A stretch of 64,000 nucleotides of DNA from Clarireedia homoeocarpa (GCA_001465935.1 LNKV01000031.1:23871-87870); one strand, 5' to 3'; shown: positions 21,420-33,634, counted from the stretch's first letter. A program made the numbers and translations. Notes: generated from the letters alone by a model not told the origin.

Positions 21420-23036
21420 ATGTCTAACCTGCCATCTGAGCCAGAGTTCGAGCAAGCTTACAAGGGTAAAGCTTAACCCCTCCTCTCTTATCTTATATCA
21501 GAAGCAGCAGCCGCTTTCAAACGTCATACAAGATAAATACAACAAAATCTAACATAATTCCTTTACAGAGCTCGCCTCAACCCTCGAGAACTCCTCCCTC
21601 TTCGAAAAGAACCCCGAATACAGGACCGCTCTCAAAATTGTTTCCATCCCTGAACGAGTCATTCAATTCCGTGTCGTCTGGGAAGATGACAACAACCAGC
21701 CACAAGTCAACCGCGGATATCGGGTACAATTCAACTCGGCACTCGGCCCTTATAAGGGAGGACTGAGATTCCACCCTACTGTCAATCTCAGTGTCCTCAA
21801 GTTCCTGGGTTTCGAGCAAATCTTCAAGAATGCGTTGACTGGATGTACGTTGTTCAATCTTCTACCCCCGCGTCTGCACGTGGCCATTAAAAAGAAAGCA
21901 ACCACGGCTGCGCAAGTCAAAGATCAAGGCTAATCGTTCTATCACCCTATAGTGAACATTGGAGGAGGTAAAGGAGGAGCTGATTTCGACCCCAAAGGCA
22001 AATCCGACAACGAGATCCGAAAATTTTGCGTAGCTTTCATGCGCGAGTTGAACAAACACATTGGAGCTGATACCGATGTACCAGCTGGTGATATCGGTGT
22101 TTCACCAAGAGAAATCGGTTGGTTGTTCGGTGCCTACCGAGCTGAGAAGAACAAGTGGGAGGGTGTCCTTACCGGAAAGGGTGGAAGCTGGGGTGGATCT
22201 CTCATCAGGCCTGAGGCTACTGGATTCGGCTTGATCTACGTAAGTCTACTGCTCCCCAAGCTGCGTCCGGCGCAAACACTAACATTGCCTAGTACGTCAA
22301 CCACATGATCGAATATGCCGGCCAAGGGTCCTTCAAAGGAAAGCGTGTCGCCATCTCTGGTTCCGGAAACGTCGCGCAATACGCAGCGATCAAAGCCATC
22401 GAACTCGGCGCAACCGTCGTATCCCTCTCCGACTCACGCGGTTCCCTCATCGCCGAAGGTGACGCATACTTCTCTCCAGATGATGTTCACAAGATTGCTG
22501 CCCTCAAAGTCAAGCGGAAGTCTCTAACCGAATTCGACCATTCTGGCAAATACAAGTACGTTGATGGTGCCCGTCCTTGGACCCACGTGAGGGTTGATGT
22601 CGCTTTACCTTGTGCTACTCAAAATGAAGTCAGCAAGGAAGAAGCCGAGGTTTTGGTCGCCAGTGGTGCCCGTTTCATTGCTGAGGGATCAAACATGGGT
22701 TGCACACAAGAAGCCATTGATGTCTTCGAAGCAAACCGAAAGGAGAAGAAGGGTGAAGCCATCTGGTATGCGCCAGGAAAGGCTGCTAATGCTGGTGGCG
22801 TTGCAGTCTCCGGATTAGAGATGGCCCAGAACTCTGCTAGAATTAGATGGACATCCGAGGAGGTTGATGAAAAATTGAAGGAGATTATGAAGAACGCTTT
22901 CGAAAACGGATTGGAGACCGCTAAGACTTACGTTGAGGGTAAGGAGGGCGAGTTCCCAAGTTTGGTGGCAGGAAGCAACATTGCTGGATTCGTCAAGGTC
23001 GCTGCTGCTATGCACGACCAAGGTGACTGGTGGTAG
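21420..23036 (+). CDS. gdhA: NADP-specific glutamate dehydrogenase, 450 aa
   Basis: This enzyme makes L-glutamate from 2-oxoglutarate and ammonium using NADPH, the main ammonium-assimilating reaction of filamentous fungi, in the cytosol. Four exons, 21420-21465, 21569-21844, 21953-22239 and 22293-23036, total 1353 nt. The glutamate-binding and catalytic region is complete: GPYKGGLRFHP, LKFLGFEQIFKNALTG, GGGKGGADFDPKGKSD and ADTDVPAGDIGVSPREIGW. The dinucleotide fold is recognisable from VAISGSGNVAQYAA and LSDSRGS. FIAEGSNMGCT and GKAANAGGVAVSG complete the C-terminal domain. Length agrees with fungal NADP-GDH (about 450-460). The intron after 15 codons matches the usual fungal gene structure. 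The symbol follows Aspergillus usage. Confidence 0.97.
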
Positions 23037-23340
23037 ATTTTGTAAGTAACAACTGTATTGGTGGAATGAATGGAGCTTTGGGAAAATTGTATTTATGAAT
23101 TGATGATTGCTGGGTTGGTTGGTTGGTTGGGCGGTTTGGAACTTTAACGCTGTTGAGCCGGAACTTGTACAGATTTGAAAATAAAAAGCTGATCACAAAT
23201 AATCTCTATGTCGAGTCCTGTTCAGCTTGGCTATCCCTTGAGAGTGCGCAGCTGGAGCACGTGCTGACAGCATTCATACCTAGTGCTCAGTCGAGCCGCG
23301 CTGTGAGCAGCTCAGGCTTAAAAACTGGGACTACGCTCAC

Positions 23341-23808
23341 AACAAATTGTAACCAAGATGATGCAGGAAACGGGTGTAGCACTGGCAGATCGTTAGTGTT
23401 ACCTTCCCTTGGAATTCAAGTACCCCGCTGCCATGTGTTCTAGAACGCCAATAATTATGGTACAGGCTTCAACAACATCGGGGGGTGGTGTCCATGCAAT
23501 TCAGTGCAATGGGCATCTTCAGGAATCTATGTTTGGTTCTGGCCACGTGGACCCATCCCAGCAGATATCACTGCAAATGACATCAACGTCGCAGCATGGG
23601 AACCCCGTTGGCAAACTTCTCGGGCAGTGGTTGTGATTTCGATACGTTCTGGGCGAATCAGAACATCATCTTCGACACAACCTTCTGTGATAGCTGGGCT
23701 GGGGAAGTTTGGTCAAGTGGACCTTGCGCTGCATTGGCTTCTGTCAGCAAACCCATCTACATTTAATAACATATGTTGGTTGATCAACTCCGTTCAAGTC
23801 TGGCAGTA
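23341..23808 (+). pseudogene. GH16 endo-1,3(4)-beta-glucanase C-terminal remnant
   Basis: One frame gives TNCNQDDAGNGCS, NYGTGFNNIGG and VQWASSGIYVWFWPRGPIPA, then a frame change near 23600 to GTPLANFSGSGCDFDTFW, ANQNIIFDTTFCDSWAGEVW and CAALASVSKPIYI. The original frame then ends with WLINSVQVWQ. These blocks, in this order, are the C-terminal third of secreted fungal laminarinase-like GH16 proteins. The N-terminal part with the catalytic ExDxxE is absent. It carries at least two frame changes and one more disruption near 23390-23450, so it is a decayed fragment. Confidence 0.75.
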
Positions 23809-24974
23809 GAGGCGTTGGTGATCTTTAAAGAACCGAACGCTATGCTGGTATTAGGAGGGAAGGGGATCGGGGAGGGAGGAAAGGCTGCGGTTTGATGCTT
23901 TTGTGTTTTGTACATACTTTCGTCCAACTTCTTGTAGACGTCATTCTCTTTTCCAATGCTTATTTGAATATAGTGCCACCTGTATCAGATCATTGCTCTA
24001 CTTCTCGTCTTTGCGCCAAATGCACCATGTGCAGCAGAATTGAGGTCAGGAATAACGGGCAAAGCTCCGTAGTGATCTGGAGGCGCGGTAGTCTCAACAA
24101 TGGTGTCAAGAGTAAAATGGCATGGAGATTCGAAGGATTTGTTGGTGGAATACGAGTAGAAGATTGTCGTTGTGGTTATGTTGTGATTGTGGTTATGCTG
24201 TGGTTATGTTGTGGTTGTAGAAAAGGTTCCCGTTGTAGCAAGATTCTTTAGTGGGGCGGGCTACAGTGGCATTGGCATTTGTTTGGGGCTTCAAGGGCCT
24301 GCGGGGGAACTCTCTACGCCTTGGATACGGCCTCGACGGCTTTTCTCGGACGAACCCTCCTACCGCAGATCATGAACTCAAGGCTGGAAAGGGAGAAAGG
24401 AAACAGCCGAGATACGGCGGCGGATTGAAGAAACAGATTTCATGTGCTGGCTAACTTTCAAGCACGTAGATATTGCGACGCACCCTCGCCGACTCACGCT
24501 TCGCGACTTCGACCTCCCGCTGTTCCGCAAAATGCGTATGATGACGACTCCTTCACCACAACCAGTTCATCCAGCGATTCTCACATCTTATTACCTCCCG
24601 ACGTTCGTACGCCTTCCTGTGAAATTCTCCTTTGATGCTGGAGAGATCATACAGCTACTCCGGGGTGAATGTTATCGATAGCAGAGAGTCCTGGCTAGGA
24701 CAGTCTAGCATGGCGTAAAGAGCAAAGAACTACATCCAAGTCACACACGGCTAGAATATAATACATAAGACTACATGGCAGGGATATCACCATTGAGACA
24801 TTGTGCTTAAGGGGTACGTTTTGGTATCAACCGCACATGGTTTCGTTCAAGCACTCATCGGATATCATCAAATCAACACATATTACCATCGCGTCAATAC
24901 ATGCGCGATACATGAGTGCAGACTCAATCTCCTCCCATCCGCTAGCTCTTCAAATTCAAAATCAACCAAAAGGG
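23809..24974. other. Intergenic, no supported gene
   Basis: It contains a run of degenerate TGTGGTTATG units at about 24167-24222. Open stretches near 24250-24660 are GC-normal but match no family I know. Confidence 0.45.
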
Positions 24975-26083
24975 TCATTCTACATGTGCTGCCTTCGCAA
25001 TTCTCTGCTTATATTCTTCACAGCTTAATCGAATCCCTTCCTCAAGTCCTACACGAGCCTCGTAGCCAAGGATTTTTCTCGCTTTCTGTCCACTCGCATA
25101 CCTCACAGCGCATGCATCATTTACACTCCACCTGCTCAATGTTGATGTCTTTCCCGTCAGGTAGGACACAACCTCCGCCAAGAACCCCGCAGCCCACGCC
25201 AAGCTTTCGGGTATGTGAATGGAAAACGGTGGGATGTGACCAAATTCTCTCCAGATCGCCAGGCTGAAGTCTCGAAATGTAATGGGCTCATTGTTCTGGA
25301 TAAAGAATGTCTCTCCCGCCGCAGTAGGATTGCCTGACAATAAGTTCTCGGCTGCAAGGACATGCGCGTCGGCGATATTTGTGACATAAGTTATGTCCCA
25401 GAGATTCTCGGCTGCCCCTATAACAAATGGCGTCTCTCGTTTGGCAATACAAGCATGGATTGGAGGAACAAGTTGATGATCACCAGGACCCATGAGCACC
25501 GATGGTCGAAGAATACATGTGGAAAAGGTGGGTGAATTGGCTTCGAGGACAACCCTCTCAGCTGCGGCCTATGTAGGTGGTTAGATGGACAGCGGAATTA
25601 TATACCGGGACTTGGCACCTTCGACTCTCCATAGATAGATGATGTTACTGCCGAAGGCCATCTCTCATCTACGTTTGGATATGGGTTCGTCCAGTTATCT
25701 ACCACGCAACAACAACTGCTTGTATACACAAACGCGTGAACGCCAGCATTCCTTGTCGCATTCATTACAGCTCTCGTCCCATCAACGTTGATTCGGAAAA
25801 CCTCCTTCTCGATCCTGCGACGATATCTCTCGCTCAATGGCGGAACGATTCCAGCAGTATGAATAACCACCTCTGGTTTCCCTTGAGAGATTGCCTTGGA
25901 AACATCCCCAGAGTCAGTAATATCTCCACAGACGTATGACACACTAGACGACTTTGATTTGCCATCTGGATTCAAATCTAGGACCGTAATCGAGCAAGTA
26001 GGGTACTTCTCCAGTAAAGCATCAACGATTGCTGAACCAACAAACCCAGTACCTCCGGTAACGAGCACACTTTTTATCGCCAT
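24975..26083 (-). CDS. 3-beta-hydroxysteroid dehydrogenase / ERG26-like NAD(P)-dependent dehydrogenase, 352 aa
   Basis: An extended short-chain dehydrogenase of the 3-beta-HSD/isomerase family, which includes the sterol-4-alpha-carboxylate 3-dehydrogenase of ergosterol synthesis. Exons 26083-25619 and 25568-24975 (1059 nt) flank a 50-nt intron. The N-terminus has the NAD-binding VLVTGGTGFVGSAIVDALL. The catalytic YxxxK is split by the intron and reads SIYGESKAAAERVV. VTNIADAHVLAAENLL and FFIQNNEPITFRDFS are typical family blocks. A hydrophobic stretch (LAWAAGFLAEVVSYLTG) near residue 270 could be membrane-associated. Whether it is the true ERG26 or one of the several fungal paralogues cannot be told from the sequence alone; the 4-alpha-carboxysterol role is therefore only possible. 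Confidence 0.88.
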
Positions 26084-27409
26084 GATATGTTCTTGATTGA
26101 TTTTACATCAGTGTAGAATGAGATGATGCGCTCTGTGTTGACTAGTACGAGATGTAGTGTTACACGTTGTGCGGGGAATATCTGCTTCCGGTTGCAGAGG
26201 GTGCAACGCGGAACTTCCGGCATCCGATGAGAAATATCTCCCTAATCATGACTTGATTTGTTGCTGTCGAGCGACATGTGCTGTAAAGTCATGATGAAAG
26301 TGGCACTTGGATTGATAATGAGATCATCGACATACACATTCCTTACTCGGCAAGTGCTCGACAATCAATAGTTCTAAACAAACAAAGATAAGTGATGAAT
26401 ATCAGCCGGTGATGTTAGCTCGGAGTGCATCTTATATCTCGTCTCAATATTATATACGGATTGTCTTACTATTTTCCGTTGCACGTCGCATCTATAGAAC
26501 GGATCGATTACCGCGTTTTGTTTTCGTGATTTCGAATATCAGGGGCAGTCAGGACAGCGACATATGATGAGCACACTGCATCTGGATGATAGAAGAAGGC
26601 CTCTGGACAGGACGAGGATGTGACCTAGTTCACAAACTTTTCTACGATACATACTGTCATTCGGCGGCGAAGGATTCAGTTTGTATTCATTGCGCAAGCC
26701 CAAACATATGAAAGACACCCAAATTCAAGCTATCCAACAACGGCCACGTTCAAATGTTACCATATCTGTGCGATCGTGCTCGCAAGGAATTCCAGACGTT
26801 GCTAACATGACATGAATAGGTCCTGGCTCTGGCCCAGCACACCATGCATGCCATTGCCCTCAGCCTGACCCGCGCGACGTCTTCTAATTTGCCATGTGAG
26901 CTGATCACCGCCCACCTGATGTGTTTGTGATTTAGATTTAGATTTGGATTTGGATTTAGATTTAGATATCGATTTACTACAATGAGCGAAGAAGTCATGG
27001 AGCCACATGCTAGGAGTGGAGGTGGTGTATAAGGTGGTTATGGTGTATATAAATATGCGAGAATCGAAGCGAACGGATGTTTAACTTGCTGCAGTGTAGT
27101 GTACTTACTTACTTGGTATATCTTTCGGCGTTTCCAGTGCGCTGGTTTGCGGGAAATCGTCTGTAGTGTTAAAAGAGTGATAGGCTGCTTAGGACCCGCT
27201 AAAGGCTTAATTGAGTTAGAAGTACTCGTGCCGGAGAACTTCTTCATCGGCGCAGCTTTTTCTTTGTCATAAATAAATCACGTTTCTACTTCGCATTTCT
27301 ACTCCTCTACAGCTCCATCTCTGTCGACCTTAATGCGCGGCGACGGACGGGGAATTGTGCGGCACGACAATCGTATAATGTCACTCCAGCCCTGTCCCGA
27401 CCACAAAAC
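26084..27409. other. Intergenic with hexanucleotide repeat and possible short exon
   Basis: A (GATTTA/GATTTG)n tract lies at about 26932-26972. On the minus strand, 27247-27113 encodes an open 45-residue stretch (MKKFSGTSTSNSIKPLAG onward) that ends at a GTAAGTAAGT donor-like site. It could be a first exon, but no downstream exon was recognised, so no gene is called. Confidence 0.45.
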
Positions 27410-29591
27410 ATGAGTCAACACAACCCGTCGGATGAAGGAGAGCCGCCGCACTCGGATGATGCGCCAAGGTCTTCAAACGGTAAGAGATCTCGTGGTCAGG
27501 TCGATAAACTTCCAAAAATCCCAGCTTCTATCAAATCCTGCAATGAGTGCAGACAACAAAAGGTGACAGCCCCGAGCGTTTGTTTGGAAATGGATCGCGG
27601 TACTAATTCAATCCTTACAGTTAGGCTGTAACGTTGTGAAGGAACCATTTCAGGCATGTTCACGATGTCACCGACTTGGGCTCCCATGCAAGCTGGACTC
27701 CGACTTCAAACGCGTCGCCAAGCGACAGTAAGTGTGTATTAGTGAGCTTTTCACCCAGGACGTCTTTCTAATTCGAGGATAGCAAGCATACCGAAATGCA
27801 AAAAGAAATCAAAGAACTTAGGGAATTGGTCGCCAAACAATCAGCACAGCTTGCTGCTTCGAACGCGAAAGAATATGGAATTTTGAACCCAAGCTCCACC
27901 CTTGACTCCAAGCCAAAAGACCAAGAGATTGAGAACATCACCGTTTCCGGTGATCAGCTTGCCTTTTTATTCGATCAGTTGCGTTATTCTCCGTGCGTTT
28001 GTTCGACTCGTTCTAATCAAATACCATTTAGGTTCTTCTCTCGATATCATTACATATGTCCTATCCTTGATCCAACCCAATCATGTGATCAATACTTCTC
28101 GCAGGACCCTTTGTTAGGCTGGGTTATTGTACTTGTGGCCTCGCGAAGATACCCCCAGGACTCTACTTTGGTTTTGAGATTATCCGCGCCCTTCATGAAA
28201 AAGTTGGGTTGCGCAATCTCAGACATGCCCCAACGCCAATCTACTGTTAAAGCCCTGGCGATCTTGTGCACGTGGCCCATACCGCTGATTAGGGGCTTCA
28301 CGAAAAGTAGAAACGACAAAGCTGCACCGACTATGGGTCTCAGCGAGCTAGATCCCACATCGATGCTGAGCGGATTCATGATGCAAATAGCTCTCCAGCT
28401 TGGGCATCACCGGCCTCTTCATGCTCAAGATTTCCTCACACAGACCCGGGAGGTTACGGATGCGGAACTAAAAGACAGGAAATTGACTTGGGCCATATGT
28501 AACATTGTTTCTCAAAGGTCCGTACAGCAATAATGGCTTTGTAGAAGAGGACTGACATTAGCTTTAGTGTGTCTACTTCGAACGGGCTACCTTCCATCAC
28601 AATATACGACTGGGGTCTCGGAGATGGCCTAAAGGAAACTCCTGGGATTTTACCAGAAGATATCATCCAACGATTGAAGATAGAAAAATTCTGCCAAAAG
28701 ATCACTAAAACGTTATATTCTGACGCTTCGCGATTGACCGGTGTACTTGCAGAAGCCGAGCAACCCGCAGCATTAGACTTATTAGAACGACTCTATCAAC
28801 AATTAGAGTCTGAAAGCTTAGGGTTTTCATGTGAGCTTATGCGCAACCCTCATCGTATCCATACTGACTTTAGAAAAGCTCTGAATAAATTATATTTGCT
28901 TGCAGCCAGACTTCATCTTCACGCATTCGCGTTTTTTATTTCCCCTCTCCTACCGACATACTTCACGGCGCTTTCCTCGCTGTATAAAAGCGCTACGAGT
29001 TTTATTCAGGCCACTCTTGATCATGATCTGCACTCGGAGGCAATCCTTCCCTATTGTTCCAACTACATCCTGAAGAATCTGGTTTCCGCGTCCTGTGCAC
29101 TGCTGAAAATCCTCAACAGTACATATGCTATACAGTTTGACGGCACCCAAGGACGATCTCTTTTTAATGCTGCAGTACTTGCTCTACGATCCACTAGTTT
29201 GGCCACGAATGATTTTGGAGATCGAATTGCTGAAGCATTGACCAGGATGTGGAGGGCGGCCGGATCTGGTGAGCTAAATCGACCAAATAGCAGTGATTAT
29301 GGTCCATTAGAGCTTAGGATCCAGTCAAGGATGAATATCAGCCATGTTCATGATTGTTTCCTGAGATGGAGATCAACCATCAATCCACCTCCTGCTCCGA
29401 AAGCACAGGCTCCGTCGTTTCCCACAAACACTTCAGATATGCCATTTGGTGTTCAAGAACAACAAACACCATACCTTCAGCCAAACTCCATGTATGATCC
29501 TTTGAACTTCCCACCTATACTTGCGGATTTCGATCTGTTTAATTCTTTGGATTGGAATTTTGACGATAACATGCTCATGAATTGGTCATGA
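27410..29591 (+). CDS. Zn2Cys6 transcription factor, 659 aa
   Basis: A fungal binuclear zinc-cluster regulator, expected in the nucleus. Exons are 27410-27562, 27621-27727, 27783-27992, 28032-28517 and 28568-29591 (1980 nt). The DNA-binding domain is CNECRQQK, LGCNVV, then ACSRCHRLGLPC (Cys spacing 2-6-9-2-6), interrupted by the first intron as usual. It is followed by a basic KRVAKR linker and a leucine-rich coiled coil, MQKEIKELRELVAKQSAQL, which suggests dimer binding. The C-terminal half is alpha-helical, like fungal_trans regions, and ends in an acidic/aromatic tail (FDLFNSLDWNFDDN) that could be an activation domain. The 39-nt intron 27993-28031 is a multiple of three and stop-free, so retention would simply add 13 residues. 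Target genes are unknown. Confidence 0.88.
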
Positions 29592-29856
29592 GCAGCGGAA
29601 AGCGAGTTGGCAAGTATCAATGCATGAATTTATGTCCTTGAGGGAGAAACATGGTTTGCTCCTACCAGTATATCCGATTAAGAAAAGAACGTCTACCATA
29701 TCCACACCATAATCTTCTCCGAGCTGAACAATTCATATATAATAAATGGTTGGAATAATGACCTTTATCTATGTAAAACTCTCGCACCTCCGCGGCCTAA
29801 CTATATATTATATATTTCCCATCAAATAAGCACCGACACCTCATAGCTCAAATTTC

Positions 29857-31398
29857 TCAAATCTTGGTCCCCGCTCTGCGTTTTGTCCTTTTGCGCAGTG
29901 CTGTTACAATTACCACAGCAATGTATAGCACTCCAACAGCTGCAGCGATCACGCCATACGCAATTTCACCACCAGTGGTATTTGCAGCCAGTTTCAGTCC
30001 TAAGCCCCCATTTATGATAGCAAGAATGATGATGATTCGTCCATAGAGGACGTGCATCCAACCAAAGGTACCCCTTCGTTGCGCCTTCATATATCGCCAA
30101 TGGTGGATGAGGCCTAGGAAAGGTTGGATGAAGAAGAGAACAACGAGAACGATACCGAATATCATGTGGGTGGTATTCACGATCTGGAAGAAGTTAGTAT
30201 TAGAGGGATGAGGGGTTGACGGGAAACCTACAATGGTCCCGAGACTTGGAACGACTGCAGCGCCTGTGATTCCTGAAGTAGATGAACCTGATGCGGATGA
30301 TCCCGAGGAACCAGAAGACCCGGAAGAACCAGAGGACCCAGAAGAACCAGAGGTTGAAGTGGGACGGGAATATCCAGAGGAGCCAGTAGCTGTAACCCAT
30401 GGTGGTGTACCGGTACCACTATATCCTCCAAATCCACCAAATTGTCTCTTGCTAATGTCAACTGCTTCGATGATTGTGCGAGTTTTTAGAGCCGACCCCG
30501 CGAATGCACCCGCTCTAAGATCCGCGAGCTTGATACCAAGCCCAAGCCCAATTATCAACATGGCAAATGAGAAAATTTGAAGGAATGCGTGAAGCCAGGG
30601 ACGTCCAAAGATACGCATCGACATAGCACCTAAGGGGAAAAGTAAGACTACTGTGATACCCATAATGATTCCGTGAGCTTTATCGTATGTTTGGATTTGG
30701 GCGAATCCACCACCAGTTGAACTCGAAGAGCTGCTCGAGCCAGTGGAACCACCAGCGGAGGATGTCGTTGCAGCTGTCGTTGAGGTAAACGGATTCGAGT
30801 CAGTGCTAAGTTGAGCCTGCGATAAGTCGAAGGTAAATTGGCGATAGTTTGATCCCGAATGCTGGGAGATGCTGTACGAAGTATCCGTGCTGTCAATCGC
30901 GCTACCCGAAGTCCAGGCCGATATCCAGTTTGATGACGTCGATGTCGTGGACGACAAGTACGAGGAGCATGTAGTACAAAGAATATTTGCGACCATGTTG
31001 CCGTCTACGATCCCACTTCCAGAGAGTAGCTGGACGGCAATACTACTATCGTATTTTGGTTCGACTTCTCCAGTGCCCTTCCTGGGACTGATGGTTACGT
31101 TCCCATTGCCATCAGCATACATGACAAACATGTAGGCTCCGGCCATTTGGGATCCAATGCCTACTCCTACCCATCGATATGATGAGGGTGCGGACATCTG
31201 GATGTAGACATTGTTGGAATTGCTTGAGGCAACCCCCACGGCAAATGAGGGCCCGCCAGACGAATATGTTGCGAGGGACTGTATAGTCGGAACTACAACA
31301 GGTGAGCAAGGTCAGCCAGCTTACGCTTGTGGTTACTCGGCTGGGCAGTACGTACCAAAGCTCAGCGCTGCCGCGACGAAAGCTTTATATGGCTTCAT
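29857..31398 (-). CDS. DOMON / cytochrome b561 membrane protein, 476 aa
   Basis: A secreted-pathway membrane protein with an N-terminal DOMON (cellobiose-dehydrogenase-type cytochrome) domain and a C-terminal b561 transmembrane electron-transfer domain, thought to act as a ferric or ascorbate-type reductase. Exons are 31398-31356, 31292-30232 and 30183-29857 (1431 nt). MKPYKAFVAAALSF is a signal peptide split by the first intron. The DOMON part includes YRWVGVGIGSQMAGAYMFVM. A Ser/Thr/Gly linker (about residues 180-215) leads to helices beginning AHGIIMGITVVLLF and LHAFLQIFSFAMLI. After a long GSS-repeat loop come HMIFGIVLVVLFFI, GRIIIILAIINGG and a last helix. Candidate heme His residues are AHGI, WLHAF, THMIFG, LIHHW and WMHVL. 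The 48-nt intron 30184-30231 is in frame without stops. Confidence 0.9.
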
Positions 31399-32960
31399 TG
31401 TAATGAATTATCTAGATCAGTTCGTCTCACAAGATAGCAGAGTGAATAGAAGAATTCAAGACTCCGAGAAGCTCGATTGATAAGTGATCAAACCAATAGC
31501 TAAAACCCGGGGCAGACCCCAAGTATAAGATATCGAAAGCATCTACCCTTACATGGCTCGGTGGCTTGATAAACCTAGCTCAAGCACCCAATAAGAGCGC
31601 CGTCGTACCCATTTCAAAACATTTGAAACATGCTTCCCCTGCCGTCACTCCAGCATATAGTTTTGCATACAAACATAGTGTCTCGGCCATGCGATTGCCA
31701 TCTCGTCTTCGATATCACCACTAGCGTAATGAATCCGAGTCGCCGATGGGATCTGCAGAACGTGCCAGGTCCTGATTCATTTACTTTTTTCAAGTTTCAA
31801 TACGATGGGCTATGTGAGATGCTGTCATACTTGTTGCGATACGATACGGATGAGAAGGTTTTGGCTTTGGATGGATGGACAGATTCGATACCATTGATTG
31901 CACCGGCCTGGACTGGGAGAGAATGAGAATATTGATTACGCGTCTTTGCAGATGCCAAGAAGTGCGTGCAAGAGATACTCGTAGAACTTGGTATTAGCAT
32001 AGTAAGAATTAGTATTGTCATAGCAAGACTTTAGAAAAAGCTAGGCATCTGGGCGTGAGGAGGTTTGGGGGCTTGGGCTTGGGCTTGGGCTTGGGCTTGT
32101 GCTTAGGCTTAGGCTTGTGCTTGGGGAAGTCCGGGTACAGAGCAGAGGGTTCGTCGGTTCGGCGAGTGGGGAGCGAGGGGGCGAGGGGGTTTTGGTTTGG
32201 AGCAATCACGTGCGGATGTGAGGGCTTGGCTGACAGCGAGGACGAGGACGAGGACGAGGATGATGATGATTCTTTCCATTTTTGCTTGTCTAGGTTCGTG
32301 TTCGGGTTCGGCGTTAAGCTAACTGGAACTTGGCTGTAGTCTGGCCTGTTGTTGCACCTTGCCCTCTTTCTCTCTCTCTGTCTTGCGGTCGAAGGAAGAC
32401 GTAGCAACTTGCCCTTCAATATTACCCTTCAATTCCGTATGTGGAGGCGCAATTCCTTGGGGGGTATATACTTCGTACCGTATACCTTCTTCCTTCAGAG
32501 CTCCCGTGATCTTCCTTCAGAGCTCCCGTGAGACGGAACAAAGACGCGTCATGGAATCGCGGGCTGCACCTCTGCCCACAGCCACAATACTGAGCACTGG
32601 GTGAGTGACTTCTGCTTCTTGCTAGCGAGAGATAGTCATCATCTAGTAAGTTCCCAACTTGGTTCCACTGATTATGCTTATTCTTACTTCGCCGGGCTGT
32701 GCGATGGGAGAAGCTCGGGAGGATGCAACTCAATCAGTATTCGAGCACTCCAGCCTGATGTCCCCCTCTCAGAGAAGTCTTGGTCCATGAAAGATCATGT
32801 ACCTGCTCGCTCAGAACGAGGGGATATACTTTCCTTTAGTCAGACCGACAATCAAACCATGGGCGAGAGGTGGAGAGGTGAGGTAGAGAGATGGAGAGAG
32901 CGAAAGGCTGATAGATTAAGAGTAATTTTACAAGTTCATTTTAGCATGAAGCCGTTGATT
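31399..32960. other. Repeat-bearing intergenic region
   Basis: An open frame at 31630-31926 (98 codons) has no recognisable family and is not called. A TTGGGC/TTAGGC hexanucleotide tract lies at 32070-32125. A (GACGAG)n run lies near 32240-32262. A 21-bp direct duplication (CTTCCTTCAGAGCTCCCGTGA) occurs at about 32490 and 32511. The frame at 32601-33077 is not gene-like. Confidence 0.5.
32070..32125. repeat. Hexanucleotide repeat (GGGCTT)n / (AGGCTT)n
   Basis: Four to five GGGCTT units are followed by variant TGCTTA, GGCTTA and GGCTTG units. It is internal and imperfect, not a telomere. Confidence 0.8.
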
Positions 32961-32984
32961 CTCCCGGTGATTCTCCCGGACTTG

Positions 32985-33465
32985 TATCTGGAACCTCCCA
33001 TCCGCCTACATTTCCTAGGTCTATGGGAGCTATATATGCACACGGGAGGGCATATAGGCATCTGGGAGAGACATTAAATTTTATTTTTACGATGGCTCTA
33101 TGGGAAGGCCCAAGAGCCGTATCCCGATTTAAGACATGCCAGCGCCACGAACCTCGCCGGCGCCACTTCGCTATAGCCTCTTTTTACCCCTTGTTTCATA
33201 GCTTTTAAGATATCAAGTTGTATTATATTATGATTTCCTAATTAGGCAATAGTGATGTAGTACTTATACGAGAGGTTAATCTGCTATAGCTAAATAGAAG
33301 ATTGTCCTTCTTATAGGCCTATCGGAACTTTCCCATAGGCCTATGGGAGGGGTTGTAGACATATAGGAGATAGTACTTCGTATAGATCTATAGGATATCC
33401 CATCTGCCTACACCTCCTATAGGCCTATGGGAGATGTAGGCAGATGGGAGGTTCCAGATCGCAAT
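32985..33465. mobile_element. Non-autonomous element (MITE family 3), about 480 bp
   Basis: The left end reads ATCTGGAACCTCCCATCCGC then CTACATTTCCTAGGTCTATGG. The right end, read on the minus strand from about 33458, gives ATCTGGAACCTCCCATCTGC then CTACATCTCCCATAGGCC. The inverted arms extend about 45 bp. Internal sequence contains further CCCATAGGCCTATGGGAG palindromes and is AT-rich. No ORF is present. Exact ends and target duplication are uncertain. Confidence 0.65.
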
Positions 33466-33634
33466 CTCCCCACAGAATGCTGTAACCACAACAAAACATG
33501 AAGAACCAACGACGAGTATTGCCAATCATTCGTCTTATGCTACTCGACATCTACATCTATTGAATCTTCTAACAACTTATAATCGCGGTTAAACTTAGCG
33601 CGACCGTCGCATAGACAGGCGCATCCAGCACGAA

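Noticed and set aside
32070..32125. TTAGGC/TTGGGC repeats resembling telomere sequence
   Set aside because: The tract is short, imperfect and internal between genes, and fungal telomeres are normally TTAGGG; treated as a microsatellite.
32601..33077. A 158-codon open frame on the plus strand
   Set aside because: It runs into the family-3 foldback element and shows no family similarity or plausible splice structure.
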